A stretch of DNA of 17,627 bases from Bacillota bacterium. Lineage in GTDB: Bacteria; Bacillota; Clostridia; Lachnospirales; Lachnospiraceae. The position numbers and the translations under genes were made by a program. Positions 1 to 7,592 of the stretch are shown here, piece after piece. The first letter of the stretch is position 1, and the number at the start of each line of letters is the position of its first letter. The stretch covers positions 1-17,627 of the forward strand of contig JAEZVF010000066.1 of assembly GCA_023443225.1 (NCBI GenBank), in the 5' to 3' direction. The notes beneath the pieces are model-generated. The model made no database searches. It was not told where the DNA came from and saw only the letters and a list, made by a program, of their open reading frames with translations.

Positions 1-2
1 AT

Positions 3-119
3 TAGACCATTATAAGATATATTTACAGAGAAATGATTTCCGTTTGACGGAATCGTGATTTCTTCTAAAACGGAATGTTGATTTTCATCGACCGGACAGG
101 TGATGTATTTTAGTCCGGA
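3..119 (-). other. Open reading frame fragment running off the left edge
   Basis: The minus strand is open for about 39 codons from just after a stop at 120-122 to the window edge. The frame reads SGLKYITCPVDENQ, then a segment containing EEITIPSNGNHF. Composition looks protein-like rather than random, but there is no ATG and no ribosome binding site at its right end. It may be the beginning of a gene fragment whose 5' part was lost, or chance. I do not recognise the family. Confidence 0.25.
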
Positions 120-127
120 TTATTCAA

Positions 128-572
128 TTATTTTAGTGAGCCCTTCAAGTATTTATTCCAATAATCCTTTGTTTCGATATTAGTAAATTTATTATATACT
201 TCATTCTTTTTGCAGAATATTATACTATCAATTTCATTATCATCGTAAATTAATTCTCTCTCCTAAATATCGAATTAAAAATATTTCAGTTTCTTCAGAT
301 GAAAAACCTATTCTAAAGGCAATTTCATTTTCAAATTCAAAAAAAATTTTTTTAATTTTTTAAATTATGTAGTTTGTACAACCTGGTTCTTCGCATAATT
401 CTCTTTTTACGGCTTCTAAAGCATTTTCTCCAGTTTGTATTCCGCATTTTACAAAATCCCAAGAGTCCATTTGTATTTGATTATCTTTTCCGTCCATTAC
501 CTTGACTTTATGAACCAACAAATATCTATCTTCATTATCATAGGCAATTGCACCAACTGCTTTTCTTATCAT
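128..572 (-). pseudogene. NUDIX hydrolase, broken by a stop and a frameshift
   Basis: The first 70 codons (from ATG at 570-572) give a NUDIX N-terminus and most of the NUDIX box: a glycine-rich turn (KCGIQTGE), then REL and EE before a glycine. The first box glycine (GX5E) is replaced by cysteine. A TAA at 360-362 interrupts the frame. The same frame continues beyond it with sensible protein (FEFENEIAFRIGFSSEE), then a one-base shift near 250 is needed to continue to a stop at 128-130 (ending YWNKYLKGSLK). With both lesions repaired the length is about 147 residues, normal for a single-domain NUDIX hydrolase. NUDIX enzymes cleave nucleoside diphosphates linked to another moiety; the substrate here is unknown. 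The ATG overlaps the stop of the preceding histidine phosphatase gene (ATGA), so the two formed one operon. It is almost certainly inactive unless the lesions are sequencing errors. Confidence 0.7.
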
Positions 573-1147
573 AATATACCTCTATTCAATATGTCTATTT
601 TAGTAATATTTAGGCATTCATTGTTCTTAAACTGCATTTTAACAATCCAAGGCATTAACGTTCTCATTTTTTCAAAATCATTATATCCGTAAGTATTCTG
701 ATAGTAATTTATTATAGTGCTTAAAGCGGTTCCGTGTGTTCCTATTACTATTTTTTTTCCTTCATATAAACATAAAACTTCGCTTAATGCATCTATATTT
801 CGATTTTGAACTTCCCTTAAACTTTCTCCATCCGATAATTTGTAATCAAAATCCTCCCATTGTTTCTTTGCAAATGAAAGAAAATCCTCTATCCAAACAC
901 TATCTACTCTTCGCTCTCTAAAGTCTTGAATAATTTTTATACTAAGCCCAACTTCATCAGCATAATCTTTTACTGTATCAATTGCTCTTAAAAAAGGGCT
1001 TGATAATACTTCATGTATTTCTTTATCTCTTAAATACATTGAAACTAATTTAGCATCAGTTTTACCTTTTTCAGTTAATGGTCTTTTAATATCATCATGA
1101 ATATTGAAATCTGGTTCTGCATGCCTTACAAAATATACATTCGTCAT
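569..1147 (-). CDS. Histidine phosphatase family protein (phosphoglycerate mutase-like)
   Basis: A 192-residue soluble protein of the histidine phosphatase superfamily, which transfers phosphate to an active-site histidine and hydrolyses phosphoesters. Visible active-site elements are the RHAEP motif (Arg8, His9 as nucleophile), the second-arginine segment SSPFLRA (Arg54), DGES near residues 106-109 and the second histidine in GTHG (His138). The chosen ATG at 1145-1147 has an AGGGAG ribosome binding site about seven bases upstream; a start seven codons earlier lacks one. The substrate cannot be inferred: RHAEP members include small-molecule phosphatases as well as mutases, and the size suits a phosphatase. 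The gene overlaps the broken NUDIX gene by four bases. It follows a terminator and its own likely promoter, so it is transcribed apart from the SEC-C operon. Confidence 0.85.
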   Translation of the reverse strand: MTNVYFVRHAEPDFNIHDDIKRPLTEKGKTDAKLVSMYLRDKEIHEVLSSPFLRAIDTVKDYADEVGLSIKIIQDFRERRVDSVWIEDFLSFAKKQWEDFDYKLSDGESLREVQNRNIDALSEVLCLYEGKKIVIGTHGTALSTIINYYQNTYGYNDFEKMRTLMPWIVKMQFKNNECLNITKIDILNRGIL

Positions 1148-1171
1148 AATATTCTCCCTATACAGCATTTA

Positions 1172-1199
1172 TTTATATAATATCACATTTAATATCCAA
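1172..1199 (-). promoter_or_regulatory. Candidate promoter of the histidine phosphatase/NUDIX pair
   Basis: On the minus strand TTGGAT (1194-1199) and TATAAA (1172-1177) are separated by 16 bases and lie about 25 bases before the start codon. The -10 matches the consensus at five of six positions, the -35 at only three. It begins directly after the T-tract of the preceding terminator, which supports a fresh transcription start. Confidence 0.4.
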
Positions 1200-1200
1200 T

Positions 1201-1228
1201 AAAAAGAGATTGCTATAAAAGCAACCCC
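1201..1228 (-). terminator. Rho-independent terminator
   Basis: Read on the minus strand, a nine-pair stem (two G-U pairs, arms 1220-1228 and 1206-1214) with a five-base loop is followed by a run of T (1201-1205). It lies about 330 bases beyond the SEC-C gene stop and just before the histidine phosphatase promoter, so it probably ends the SEC-C operon transcript. Confidence 0.6.
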
Positions 1229-1237
1229 TTAATTTCT

Positions 1238-1316
1238 CTATATCTTCATTTCAATTTCAACATGATATGCCTTTTTCTTTTCGTTGGGCAAAAGTACTAC
1301 CGTCTCCACATGCGTC
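1238..1316 (-). repeat. rlmD/rumA 3'-end remnant, copy 1 (att-like scar)
   Basis: The minus strand encodes THVETVVLLPNEKKKAYHVE and a few more residues before a TAG at 1238-1240. HVETVVLL is the C-terminal signature of the RlmD/RumA 23S rRNA uracil-5-methyltransferase family. The frame closes one codon before this segment, so only the tail exists, detached from any methyltransferase body. The 13 bases at 1300-1312 are identical to copy 3 (11500-11512) and differ at one base from copy 2 (5612-5624). I read it as a displaced gene end left by element integration. The rest of the gene-free stretch 1317-1559 shows only a 14-base perfect palindrome at 1459-1472 and no gene I can support. Confidence 0.6.
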
Positions 1317-1559
1317 AAGATTTACAAATTATACTACATAGCGGACAGTTATATATAGAAGATACGTTTACACCCTTTTACATATTTAGTGTTTTTCTAA
1401 ATCTATCTTCACACCCTATACCGAATTTTTATCACCCTTTCGGCGCACTTTACTGCCCACTATTATAATAGTAGCTTCTAAACCTAAACACAAAAACTTA
1501 AAGTCAAACAATAACACTTTTGATGCATGTATCTCATAGTTATCTTCCATTATAATACT

Positions 1560-3068
1560 TTATAACTTACCACAACACTGTTTAAATTTCTTACCACTAC
1601 CACAAGGACATGGATCATTTGGGTAGACTTTTTTCGTAGTCTTAGTCATCGTTCCATTAATTCCATTTTCAAAAGAAATGGATGAAATATCTGTTGCGGT
1701 TGCATCTAGATCGATATTTATCCCCATTTGACCTAACAGTTCTCGTCCTTCGGCCAGCATAGTCGCTGCGCGTGAACTTTCAGGAACAATTGCAGTAGTT
1801 CTTTGGGTTATTTTTGTCTGACGCATCACTTCATCCGGAGTACACCCATGATTGCACCATAGTCTAACAGAATTCATAACCTTCATTGCATATCCGATAA
1901 ATTCATTTGCTTGATCAATATCTTTAAAATCAATGCCATACCTTTGCATGGATGCAAATACAAATTGTACATATTCGTGTGGGTCTCTTTCTTCCCCCTG
2001 CTTTCCCATATCGGTTGCCTGATTATGGAGTTCCTTCATAAAATCTACCACACATTCTTTCAAAGTTACACCGACCTTTTGAGCAACATTCGCAAAATTA
2101 AGCAGAAACTTTTTCTCAATATACCTTCGCATTTCTTTTTCTGCATTGGATATTTCATAATAATTTTCATCCGCATATCGCAGAAACTCCATTTTAGACG
2201 GAAGATACCTCTGCTTTAAGCCTGCATCCTGATATAGAATGCGAAAAGAAGAAGATCCCATCGATTTATAAAAACGTTCTAGATCTTTTTCTGTTAATTC
2301 GCGTTTTGTTCCTTTAAAGAACTGCAACATTTCTTCATGTTCATTCTTATACGAATTCAGAAAGCAACTATGAAGCAAAAATCCATCCATAGTTGTACAT
2401 ATGACCGGAACTGAATCTCCTATTAATTGATGCAACGTACATGTACATATAAATTCAGGGGTAAACATCACCGTATTTTTATAGTATCCATCAACATGGT
2501 TATACCCCTTGTCATCAAATATGTTCTCGTATTCAAGTATCAGCTTCAGCAGTTCTGTGACATGTATCACGCCGTAGAGGTTTACAGCTGCCATTGCATA
2601 GTCTGCTATGATACGCATGTAATTTTTTCTTTTTTGATACACATTATTTTTCGCTAATTCGTTATATCGTTCCAGGCAGCCAAAGTCTTTACATAACTGC
2701 AGCAACGCGTCATCTGTTTCATAAAAAGTCAGACAAAATCCTTCAAAAAGAGTATCATCGCCCAGGACATCTGCCATTAACTCTACTCGCTGTGCTTTCT
2801 TAAGCTTAGTCTCTGAAAATTCCAGTTCTTCTATCTTCCTAAATATTATTAAAGATTCTTTCTCTATTATTGTATCTAATTGGTAGCCTATCCTTTTACC
2901 AGTTTCATTCTCTATTACAGGAAACAAATCATCCCTTCCTGCTTTTTCAACCAACCGGAAATCATTATTTCCTAAAAGTATCTTAACCATCAGCTCATAT
3001 AATAATTTCACATCCCGCGCAGTGTATAATTTTATATGATTTGCAATTTGATCTCTGCTTTCCCTCAT
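1560..3068 (-). CDS. SEC-C motif (zinc-binding) domain protein
   Basis: A 502-residue protein whose last 16 residues are a SEC-C zinc-binding motif, CPCGSGKKFKQCC (Cys487, 489, 498, 499). SEC-C is the metal-binding motif known from the SecA C-terminus and found at the end of many unrelated proteins. The large N-terminal part is mainly helical, with no membrane segment and no enzymatic motif I can identify. The start is taken at the ATG overlapping the DUF6155-like stop (ATGA), with GGAG a few bases upstream inside the preceding gene; this suggests translational coupling. An ATG five codons earlier has no ribosome binding site. It is the last gene of a minus-strand operon. A degraded piece of a related gene lies at 4932-5004. 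The function is unknown: the motif shows metal binding only, and a role in protein quality control or defence is speculation. Confidence 0.8.
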   Translation of the reverse strand: MRESRDQIANHIKLYTARDVKLLYELMVKILLGNNDFRLVEKAGRDDLFPVIENETGKRIGYQLDTIIEKESLIIFRKIEELEFSETKLKKAQRVELMADVLGDDTLFEGFCLTFYETDDALLQLCKDFGCLERYNELAKNNVYQKRKNYMRIIADYAMAAVNLYGVIHVTELLKLILEYENIFDDKGYNHVDGYYKNTVMFTPEFICTCTLHQLIGDSVPVICTTMDGFLLHSCFLNSYKNEHEEMLQFFKGTKRELTEKDLERFYKSMGSSSFRILYQDAGLKQRYLPSKMEFLRYADENYYEISNAEKEMRRYIEKKFLLNFANVAQKVGVTLKECVVDFMKELHNQATDMGKQGEERDPHEYVQFVFASMQRYGIDFKDIDQANEFIGYAMKVMNSVRLWCNHGCTPDEVMRQTKITQRTTAIVPESSRAATMLAEGRELLGQMGINIDLDATATDISSISFENGINGTMTKTTKKVYPNDPCPCGSGKKFKQCCGKL

Positions 3069-3616
3069 TCTACTCCTATCCATGGAATTGAATAATACTC
3101 ATCAGCAATATAATCTTCCATTCCCCAACCAAAACCAGCAAATTCAACAAGAATACTTCTAAGTCTGTCCTTCAAGATCTCGAATATTCTTTCATCATTG
3201 CTTGCCGCCACTACGGCATCATGATAGGCATCCCCTAATGCATCATAAAAATCCTCGTCAATATCTCCATAACTCATTGTAAAATCAGTCGCACACTCTG
3301 CAAAATAAAGTGCTAAATCCGCATAGAATCTATCAAAACCAAGACAAACACCCGCAAAATCATTTAATGCAGCCTGTGCCGCTTCTAAAGAGAAACCAGT
3401 TCTTACAATATCTGTTGGATTAAAAATTTTATGCAATCGTTTTTTATACTGATCTAATAATTCCTTTCCATAATCGTCCCCAAGTAAACTTAAGTTAATT
3501 GCTTTTTCTGCCACACTACTTCCCTTATATAAGTCAATTATCATTTGAATCAAACTTACTTCATCCATTTGTTTTAGCTTTTTTCTTAAAGAAGCTTCTG
3601 TTAGTTTTTTAGCCAT
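3065..3616 (-). CDS. DUF6155-like hypothetical protein
   Basis: A 183-residue acidic soluble protein beginning MAKKLTEASLRKKLKQMDEV. The N-terminal pattern (short helix, then a 'leucine-rich, lysine, LYKGS' segment) resembles DUF6155 proteins, which have no assigned activity; this is recognition from memory. The C-terminal half (about residues 95-175) is rich in Asp, Tyr and Phe, with no signal peptide or membrane helix. The ribosome binding site is weak: GAAGGG sits about 11 bases before the ATG. The gene follows the broken UPF0158 gene by 53 bases and overlaps the SEC-C gene by four bases. The tight spacing suggests that its product and the SEC-C protein are made together and may interact. 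Confidence 0.65.
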   Translation of the reverse strand: MAKKLTEASLRKKLKQMDEVSLIQMIIDLYKGSSVAEKAINLSLLGDDYGKELLDQYKKRLHKIFNPTDIVRTGFSLEAAQAALNDFAGVCLGFDRFYADLALYFAECATDFTMSYGDIDEDFYDALGDAYHDAVVAASNDERIFEILKDRLRSILVEFAGFGWGMEDYIADEYYSIPWIGVE

Positions 3617-3669
3617 TATATGTTCAGCCCTTCTGTTTTTATCTCGTATGGAACTTTATTTTCCTCACA

Positions 3670-4068
3670 TCAAATTTTTACTTTTTTACAAAGTGTAATC
3701 AGTCTCCAAGCGTAATAACTTTCTGAAATTCCCAAACAATTAATTTCATCCTTGAAATTTCGATATGGTTTACTCCCGCGTAGCACATGTAAAAGCTTTT
3801 CTTGATATCTTGGATTTGGAGTAGCATACGCAAATTCCTCCATTATCTCATATTCACGAATCTCATACTGATTCGTAATGCGTACGTATTTGTCTGTTGT
3901 ATCAATTTCTTAAGCTAAAGATTCATCTTCTTCATCCCTATCGCTCCACGTTCCATCTGATAAAGATACGATTTCTCCCGTTTCTATATTCAAAAATTGT
4001 TCCCAACCATCCATTGCTGATTCCATAGCGTCTGAAATATCTTCGCTATTAACAGTTACTTTTTGCAT
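3670..4068 (-). pseudogene. UPF0158 family protein interrupted by one in-frame TAA
   Basis: The first part (from ATG at 4066-4068, GGGGAGG about seven bases upstream) reads MQKVTVNSEDISDAMESAMD, then FLNIETGEIVSLSD. This is the UPF0158 N-terminus. A TAA at 3910-3912 follows EDESLA, but the same frame continues at once with EIDTTDKYVRITNQYEIREY and EIMEEFAY, then a typical UPF0158 C-terminal half with RNFKDEIN and ISESYYAWR, ending at TGA 3670-3672. Only one codon separates this from an intact gene of about 132 residues. It is a recent nonsense mutation, a sequencing error, or less likely a read-through site. UPF0158 proteins have no established function. It lies between the core-binding-like gene and the DUF6155-like gene in the same operon. 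Confidence 0.75.
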
Positions 4069-4097
4069 AATAAACCTCCCCTCTGACGGTAAATTCA

Positions 4098-4517
4098 TTA
4101 GTAGAAATTATTAAATGCCTCACAATCATCCTGCCATTCTTCCATATTCTCTTTGATTGTAGTGCACAGACAATTATATTCTTCTTTCGATACGTATCCA
4201 TGATTATTCATACTCTTGTAGAATTTCTTAATACTTGCAGCCGTTGTTTTTATTGTTCCTGGAGTTGACCACATACACTTATGTATGAAAAAGTAGCCTA
4301 AAAACATATCAATCTTACTACCACAACCTTCCTGCATCTCTAGAGGAGCTTCTCTTAAAAGATAATCATTAATGTAAAACTCTACATTATCAACATGATT
4401 ACTTATTGTTTTGTGAGTAAGACCAGCTTCCATCAAATCTCTTTCAAATATTTCAAGGTAGTTACTATTTTTTTCTTGTTGCTGCTTGCATTGGATTCCG
4501 TATTCTTCGTAGTTCAT
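4098..4517 (-). CDS. Protein resembling the SAM-like core-binding domain of tyrosine recombinases
   Basis: A 139-residue protein. Residues about 20-110 (YLEIFERDLMEAGLTHKTIS, then NHVDNVEFYINDYLL, later GTIKTTAASIKKFYK) have the spacing and hydrophobic pattern of the N-terminal core-binding domain of phage-type integrases. There is no catalytic domain (no R..HxxR..Y), so it cannot recombine DNA by itself. Such stand-alone proteins are often annotated simply as 'recombinase'. A DNA-binding or adaptor role is inference. The stop overlaps an unused upstream ATG of the UPF0158 gene. The preceding small gene ends 29 bases upstream, so all belong to one transcript. A cluster of acidic residues and Trp (EEWQDDCEAF) forms the C-terminus. 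Confidence 0.65.
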   Translation of the reverse strand: MNYEEYGIQCKQQQEKNSNYLEIFERDLMEAGLTHKTISNHVDNVEFYINDYLLREAPLEMQEGCGSKIDMFLGYFFIHKCMWSTPGTIKTTAASIKKFYKSMNNHGYVSKEEYNCLCTTIKENMEEWQDDCEAFNNFY

Positions 4518-4546
4518 TGAAATACCCTTTCTTCTATCACACTAAC

Positions 4547-4807
4547 TCAATCAAATGGCAACTCTTCTACTTTCTTTTTAGGATTTAAACTTTTGCTATC
4601 TGATATAACCCCAACTCTACCAAATCTATCTTCATACATATCTCTTACCCATATTTTCACGGGAGTTTTCCACTGCTCATTTTTATTTGGTATATTTTTC
4701 ATTAGGCTCTTTGGATTAAGTCCCATTTCTTTTGCCATTTGAATCTCTTCACCATTAAGCTTACATTTCCTCTTTGCTTCAAGCCATAATTCCTTGCTAT
4801 ATGCCAT
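4547..4807 (-). CDS. Small hypothetical protein, first gene of the SEC-C operon
   Basis: An 86-residue basic protein starting MAYSKELWLEAKRKCKLNGE. The segment EEIQMAKEMGLNPKSLMKNI resembles a short helix-turn-helix-like or KOW-free DNA/RNA-binding helix pair, but I cannot assign a family. The C-terminus ends in KKKVEELPFD; such lysine-then-acidic tails are common in small mobile-element proteins. A GGA ribosome binding site lies about 11 bases before the ATG, and a good promoter lies 34-62 bases upstream. As the promoter-proximal gene it could be a regulator of the operon; this is inference only. Confidence 0.55.
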   Translation of the reverse strand: MAYSKELWLEAKRKCKLNGEEIQMAKEMGLNPKSLMKNIPNKNEQWKTPVKIWVRDMYEDRFGRVGVISDSKSLNPKKKVEELPFD

Positions 4808-4840
4808 TAAACATCATATCCTTTTTATATAATGATTTAT

Positions 4841-4869
4841 ATTATATCAAACCCTACGTAAATGGTAAA
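4841..4869 (-). promoter_or_regulatory. Sigma-A-type promoter of the SEC-C operon
   Basis: On the minus strand TTTACC (4864-4869) and a perfect TATAAT (4841-4846) are separated by exactly 17 bases. The -35 matches TTGACA at four of six positions. It is the only convincing promoter before the five-gene operon that runs to 1560. Confidence 0.65.
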
Positions 4870-4931
4870 CGAGATGTTTGAAGGTAGCCAATACAATACA
4901 GCCAATGCCTTACTAGCTGTGATATAAATTT

Positions 4932-5004
4932 CGCTACATGTGAACTTCTAGGAACAATCGTAGTTGTTTCCGGGTTTATTGTTGTCAAACGTATCACTTC
5001 ATCC
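4932..5004 (-). pseudogene. Fossil fragment of a second SEC-C-type gene
   Basis: These 73 bases align without gaps to 1764-1836 inside the intact SEC-C gene, with 17 mismatches by hand count (about 77% identity). The minus strand reads DEVIRLTTINPETTTIVPRS and then SHVA, against DEVMRQTKITQRTTAIVPES and SRAA in the intact protein; 14 of 24 residues match. The frame is open but isolated, with no start and no SEC-C motif, so it is a leftover of a divergent paralogue rather than a recent duplication. Confidence 0.7.
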
Positions 5005-5017
5005 AAAATTCATTATC

Positions 5018-5545
5018 CTATTCTCCTGTATTTTCTCCCCATGCTATCTCCAGTAATTCTGCCGCAACCTGATGGCTTTTGATACGCATAAGATTGTCCC
5101 AAGCGTCTTCTTTTCCAAGTAAATTCATACCACCATGCCATACAAGTTCATCATCAATTACCGCAAAATGTTCTTCTACCTTTTCTTTTATCTTTACAAT
5201 AATGCCTGCAAGTTTCAGTTGTTCCACTAACTCATTGCAAACATCTGGGCTACCATAGGAGACATTTTCAGGTTCTGTTGTAATTACAACAACGCAGGCA
5301 CCGGCTTCCTGTCTGCTCTTCACAAGAAATATGAATCGTTCAATCCTATCAAGGATAATTTCAGGACTTGAGATTACAATCTTCTTTTCGGCTTCAATAA
5401 GATCCTGTTCAAATACTTCAACGTAGTTACCGGAGTCATATATTGCATTTGCTATTTGCTTTGTAGCCTCCTCGCCAGCCCATATTGTAAATCCTGTCTT
5501 TCTGTAGGTCCGTAAACGCTTTCCTCGTTTTTCTTCTAAATACAC
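5018..5545 (-). CDS. PLD-like phosphodiesterase domain protein, probable C-terminal fragment
   Basis: An open frame of 175 codons with a GTG start that immediately follows a TAG (5546-5548). The same frame upstream of that TAG also reads as protein (REKAREIKGCGDFDEKM), so this looks like the 3' part of a longer gene rather than a complete one. Residues about 45-165 resemble a phospholipase-D-like domain: a VEVFEQDLIEAEKKIVISSP strand, then VVVITTEPE, then HFAVIDDELVWHGGMNLLGK. The last segment corresponds to an HxK...GS.NLL signature in which the catalytic lysine is replaced by alanine, so activity is doubtful. PLD-like domains of this kind occur at the C-terminus of helicase-nuclease proteins in mobile elements. 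No good ribosome binding site precedes the GTG. It may not be expressed. Confidence 0.5.
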   Translation of the reverse strand: MYLEEKRGKRLRTYRKTGFTIWAGEEATKQIANAIYDSGNYVEVFEQDLIEAEKKIVISSPEIILDRIERFIFLVKSRQEAGACVVVITTEPENVSYGSPDVCNELVEQLKLAGIIVKIKEKVEEHFAVIDDELVWHGGMNLLGKEDAWDNLMRIKSHQVAAELLEIAWGENTGE

Positions 5546-5626
5546 CTACATCTTCTCATCAAAATCCCCGCAACCCTTGATTTCCCTAGCCTTTTCTCGA
5601 TAGCAGGCAAACTGTCTCCACATGTG
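5542..5626 (-). repeat. rlmD/rumA 3'-end remnant, copy 2 (att-like repeat)
   Basis: The minus strand encodes TTHVETVCLLSRKG and a TAG (5586-5588), the C-terminus of an RlmD-type methyltransferase without its body. The 85 bases align without gaps to 11430-11514 with about 12 mismatches. Similarity fades just upstream of the THVETV codons, apart from a short TCAACAA-like patch. This is the pattern expected where a site-specific recombinase joins unrelated DNA to the end of a target gene. It marks the left border of the KAP/Hachiman block. Confidence 0.65.
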
Positions 5627-5804
5627 TGGTGGCTTCTTGTTGATACTACATGGCGAAAAAAGTAGCGGTAGAGGTAGGTTTTTAACCCCGTCTTACCCCC
5701 TGATAATTATATGTTTATAATAAAATATGTATTCAATCTTAGCTCATATGTAAGTTGAGTTATACCGGTTGTACATTTTATAGATAATCTATGACGAAAA
5801 ATTT

Positions 5805-7559
5805 CTAATTTAAATAGTTGTTTAAATCTTGATTATTTAGTGCCTGGTGTTCATAATATGCTTCTTCTTCTAAAACATCAATAATATGCTTCAGTTTATT
5901 TTTTCTTATCATATCAACTTCGTTATTAATTTTTATTGATAAATAATCATATACCAATTCGTTATCAGCCATACGAACAACTTTAAAAACTATTTCCCAG
6001 TTACCTTTCGAACCATCTTTAATTAGATTATTAAACGCCCGACTAAAAAATCCATCAAAGGTATTCACTGAATCAAAAATTATCCTTTCAGGAAAACATA
6101 AAACAGTGCTTAAGTCATTACTTTCAACAGCTTTTTTAACACATTCATTTTTAAACGCTTCAAATTTAATTTGATTATTATCATTTACCAAATCTATAAA
6201 ATCTCTTGTTTCTTTTTTACATGGTATTTTCCCTGTATAATCCATATCATCCCATTCTTCATACGGATAATTAGCCACACCACTTTCTAGTGAAGGCTTA
6301 TATAATTCTTTTGCTATTTCAAGTAACTGTATCCTATCGATTTTGGGATATTCAATCTCATTTAGAGCATCAAATATTGAAATAATTTTTTGTTGTTTCA
6401 CAAAATATTTTTCATCTTTTAAATTGATTTTTTCTACTATTTTCTTTAGTAAACAATTTATTTCGTTGTTTCCTAATATATATAGCCCATATAGACTTCG
6501 AATATCAACAGAGACTTCTAACTCCCAATCCAAAACACTATCTAAGTCCTTATCTTCAAAGTCTTCATATCTAAATATCTTCCAAATAATATCATTTACT
6601 ATTTTCTTCTGTCCCAAAAGCTTAAAATCTTCTAGATTAACTTTCCCTGTTGGGTTAAAATAATAATGAGAAATGCAATTCATGCTCGCTTCTATAAATT
6701 CAGTATTTATTGGCCTTGATTTACTATTATTTGCAATTAATCTTTCATTTACTTTTTCATTAACTCTACTAATTAGAAACACATATTTCTTAAAAATCCT
6801 CAAATTATTAAGATTTCTTCTAATATCTTTTTCCTTACCACCAACGTTAATTAAATATCTATCTTTATATGTATTAATTATTTCAAATTCTTTTTCACTT
6901 TCAAAACCGGTTATATAATCTCTTAATATTTTAAGTAATAATTCATCATTCAAACAATTAATGCTAAACTCATAATCTATAACTTTCTCTTTATATTGAT
7001 TAAAACATTCTTTATCTTGTATTTGATCTAAATTTGATAATAGTAATACGTTAAATTTTCTCGTTGTTCTTTCTATTAATCCAAGAATATCCTTAATATT
7101 AATATCAGGTGATGATCTTTCTATGTCATCAATGCATATTATTAACTTTTTCTCTTTTTCATTGTCTATCAGATCTTCAATATTTATATTTTTTACATAC
7201 TCCCCCATTTCTAATTTAATCCCTAATTTATTTTCTGCGACTTCTTTAACCGCATTTGTAGCTAATTTTGTTATCGAGAATATTTTTTTTATGTTTTCAG
7301 ATTTCGGCTTTATGTTAAAATTATTAATAGGAAATATTGATAATATAATTTCATTTTCAATTTGTCTTAAATCATTTTTACCAAAAACAGAAATATATTT
7401 AAATACATATTCTGCTTCATGTTCTTTAAACCATTTAGAAATAGTATAAGTTTTACCTATTCCCCATTCGCCGTTTATTAAAAGACATAATTTTTCCCTT
7501 TGTTTAAGATTATCTTTTAATACCGAATCTACTTTATTCATTACCTGTGTATAATCCAT
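5805..7559 (-). CDS. KAP-family P-loop NTPase
   Basis: A 584-residue protein with a KAP-type NTPase domain: Walker A GEWGIGKT (residues 30-37), Walker B LIICIDDIER (139-148) and a sensor-like strand VLLLSNLDQI (171-180). Unlike many KAP proteins I see no pair of transmembrane helices between the Walker motifs, so it is probably cytosolic. The C-terminal 350 residues are helical and charged with no recognisable effector. KAP NTPases belong to the STAND-related ATPases and recur in bacterial defence islands; an anti-phage role here is inferred from that and from the adjacent Hachiman genes. The ATG has GGGGAG eight bases upstream. The gene is strikingly AT-rich in its 5' half: two 60-base rows counted by hand had 20-22% G+C, lower than its neighbours, which suggests separate acquisition. 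It has its own promoter region with a long palindrome. Confidence 0.8.
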   Translation of the reverse strand: MDYTQVMNKVDSVLKDNLKQREKLCLLINGEWGIGKTYTISKWFKEHEAEYVFKYISVFGKNDLRQIENEIILSIFPINNFNIKPKSENIKKIFSITKLATNAVKEVAENKLGIKLEMGEYVKNINIEDLIDNEKEKKLIICIDDIERSSPDINIKDILGLIERTTRKFNVLLLSNLDQIQDKECFNQYKEKVIDYEFSINCLNDELLLKILRDYITGFESEKEFEIINTYKDRYLINVGGKEKDIRRNLNNLRIFKKYVFLISRVNEKVNERLIANNSKSRPINTEFIEASMNCISHYYFNPTGKVNLEDFKLLGQKKIVNDIIWKIFRYEDFEDKDLDSVLDWELEVSVDIRSLYGLYILGNNEINCLLKKIVEKINLKDEKYFVKQQKIISIFDALNEIEYPKIDRIQLLEIAKELYKPSLESGVANYPYEEWDDMDYTGKIPCKKETRDFIDLVNDNNQIKFEAFKNECVKKAVESNDLSTVLCFPERIIFDSVNTFDGFFSRAFNNLIKDGSKGNWEIVFKVVRMADNELVYDYLSIKINNEVDMIRKNKLKHIIDVLEEEAYYEHQALNNQDLNNYLN

Positions 7560-7592
7560 TTATTAACTCCCCATAACTGATGTTATTTCTAT

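Noticed and set aside
1262..1468. Plus-strand frame of 68 codons
   Set aside because: It has no ribosome binding site, runs antisense through the rlmD-tail remnant and contains no recognisable protein.
1459..1472. Perfect palindrome ACTATTATAATAGT
   Set aside because: It is composed almost only of A and T, short, and not placed at a promoter I can support.
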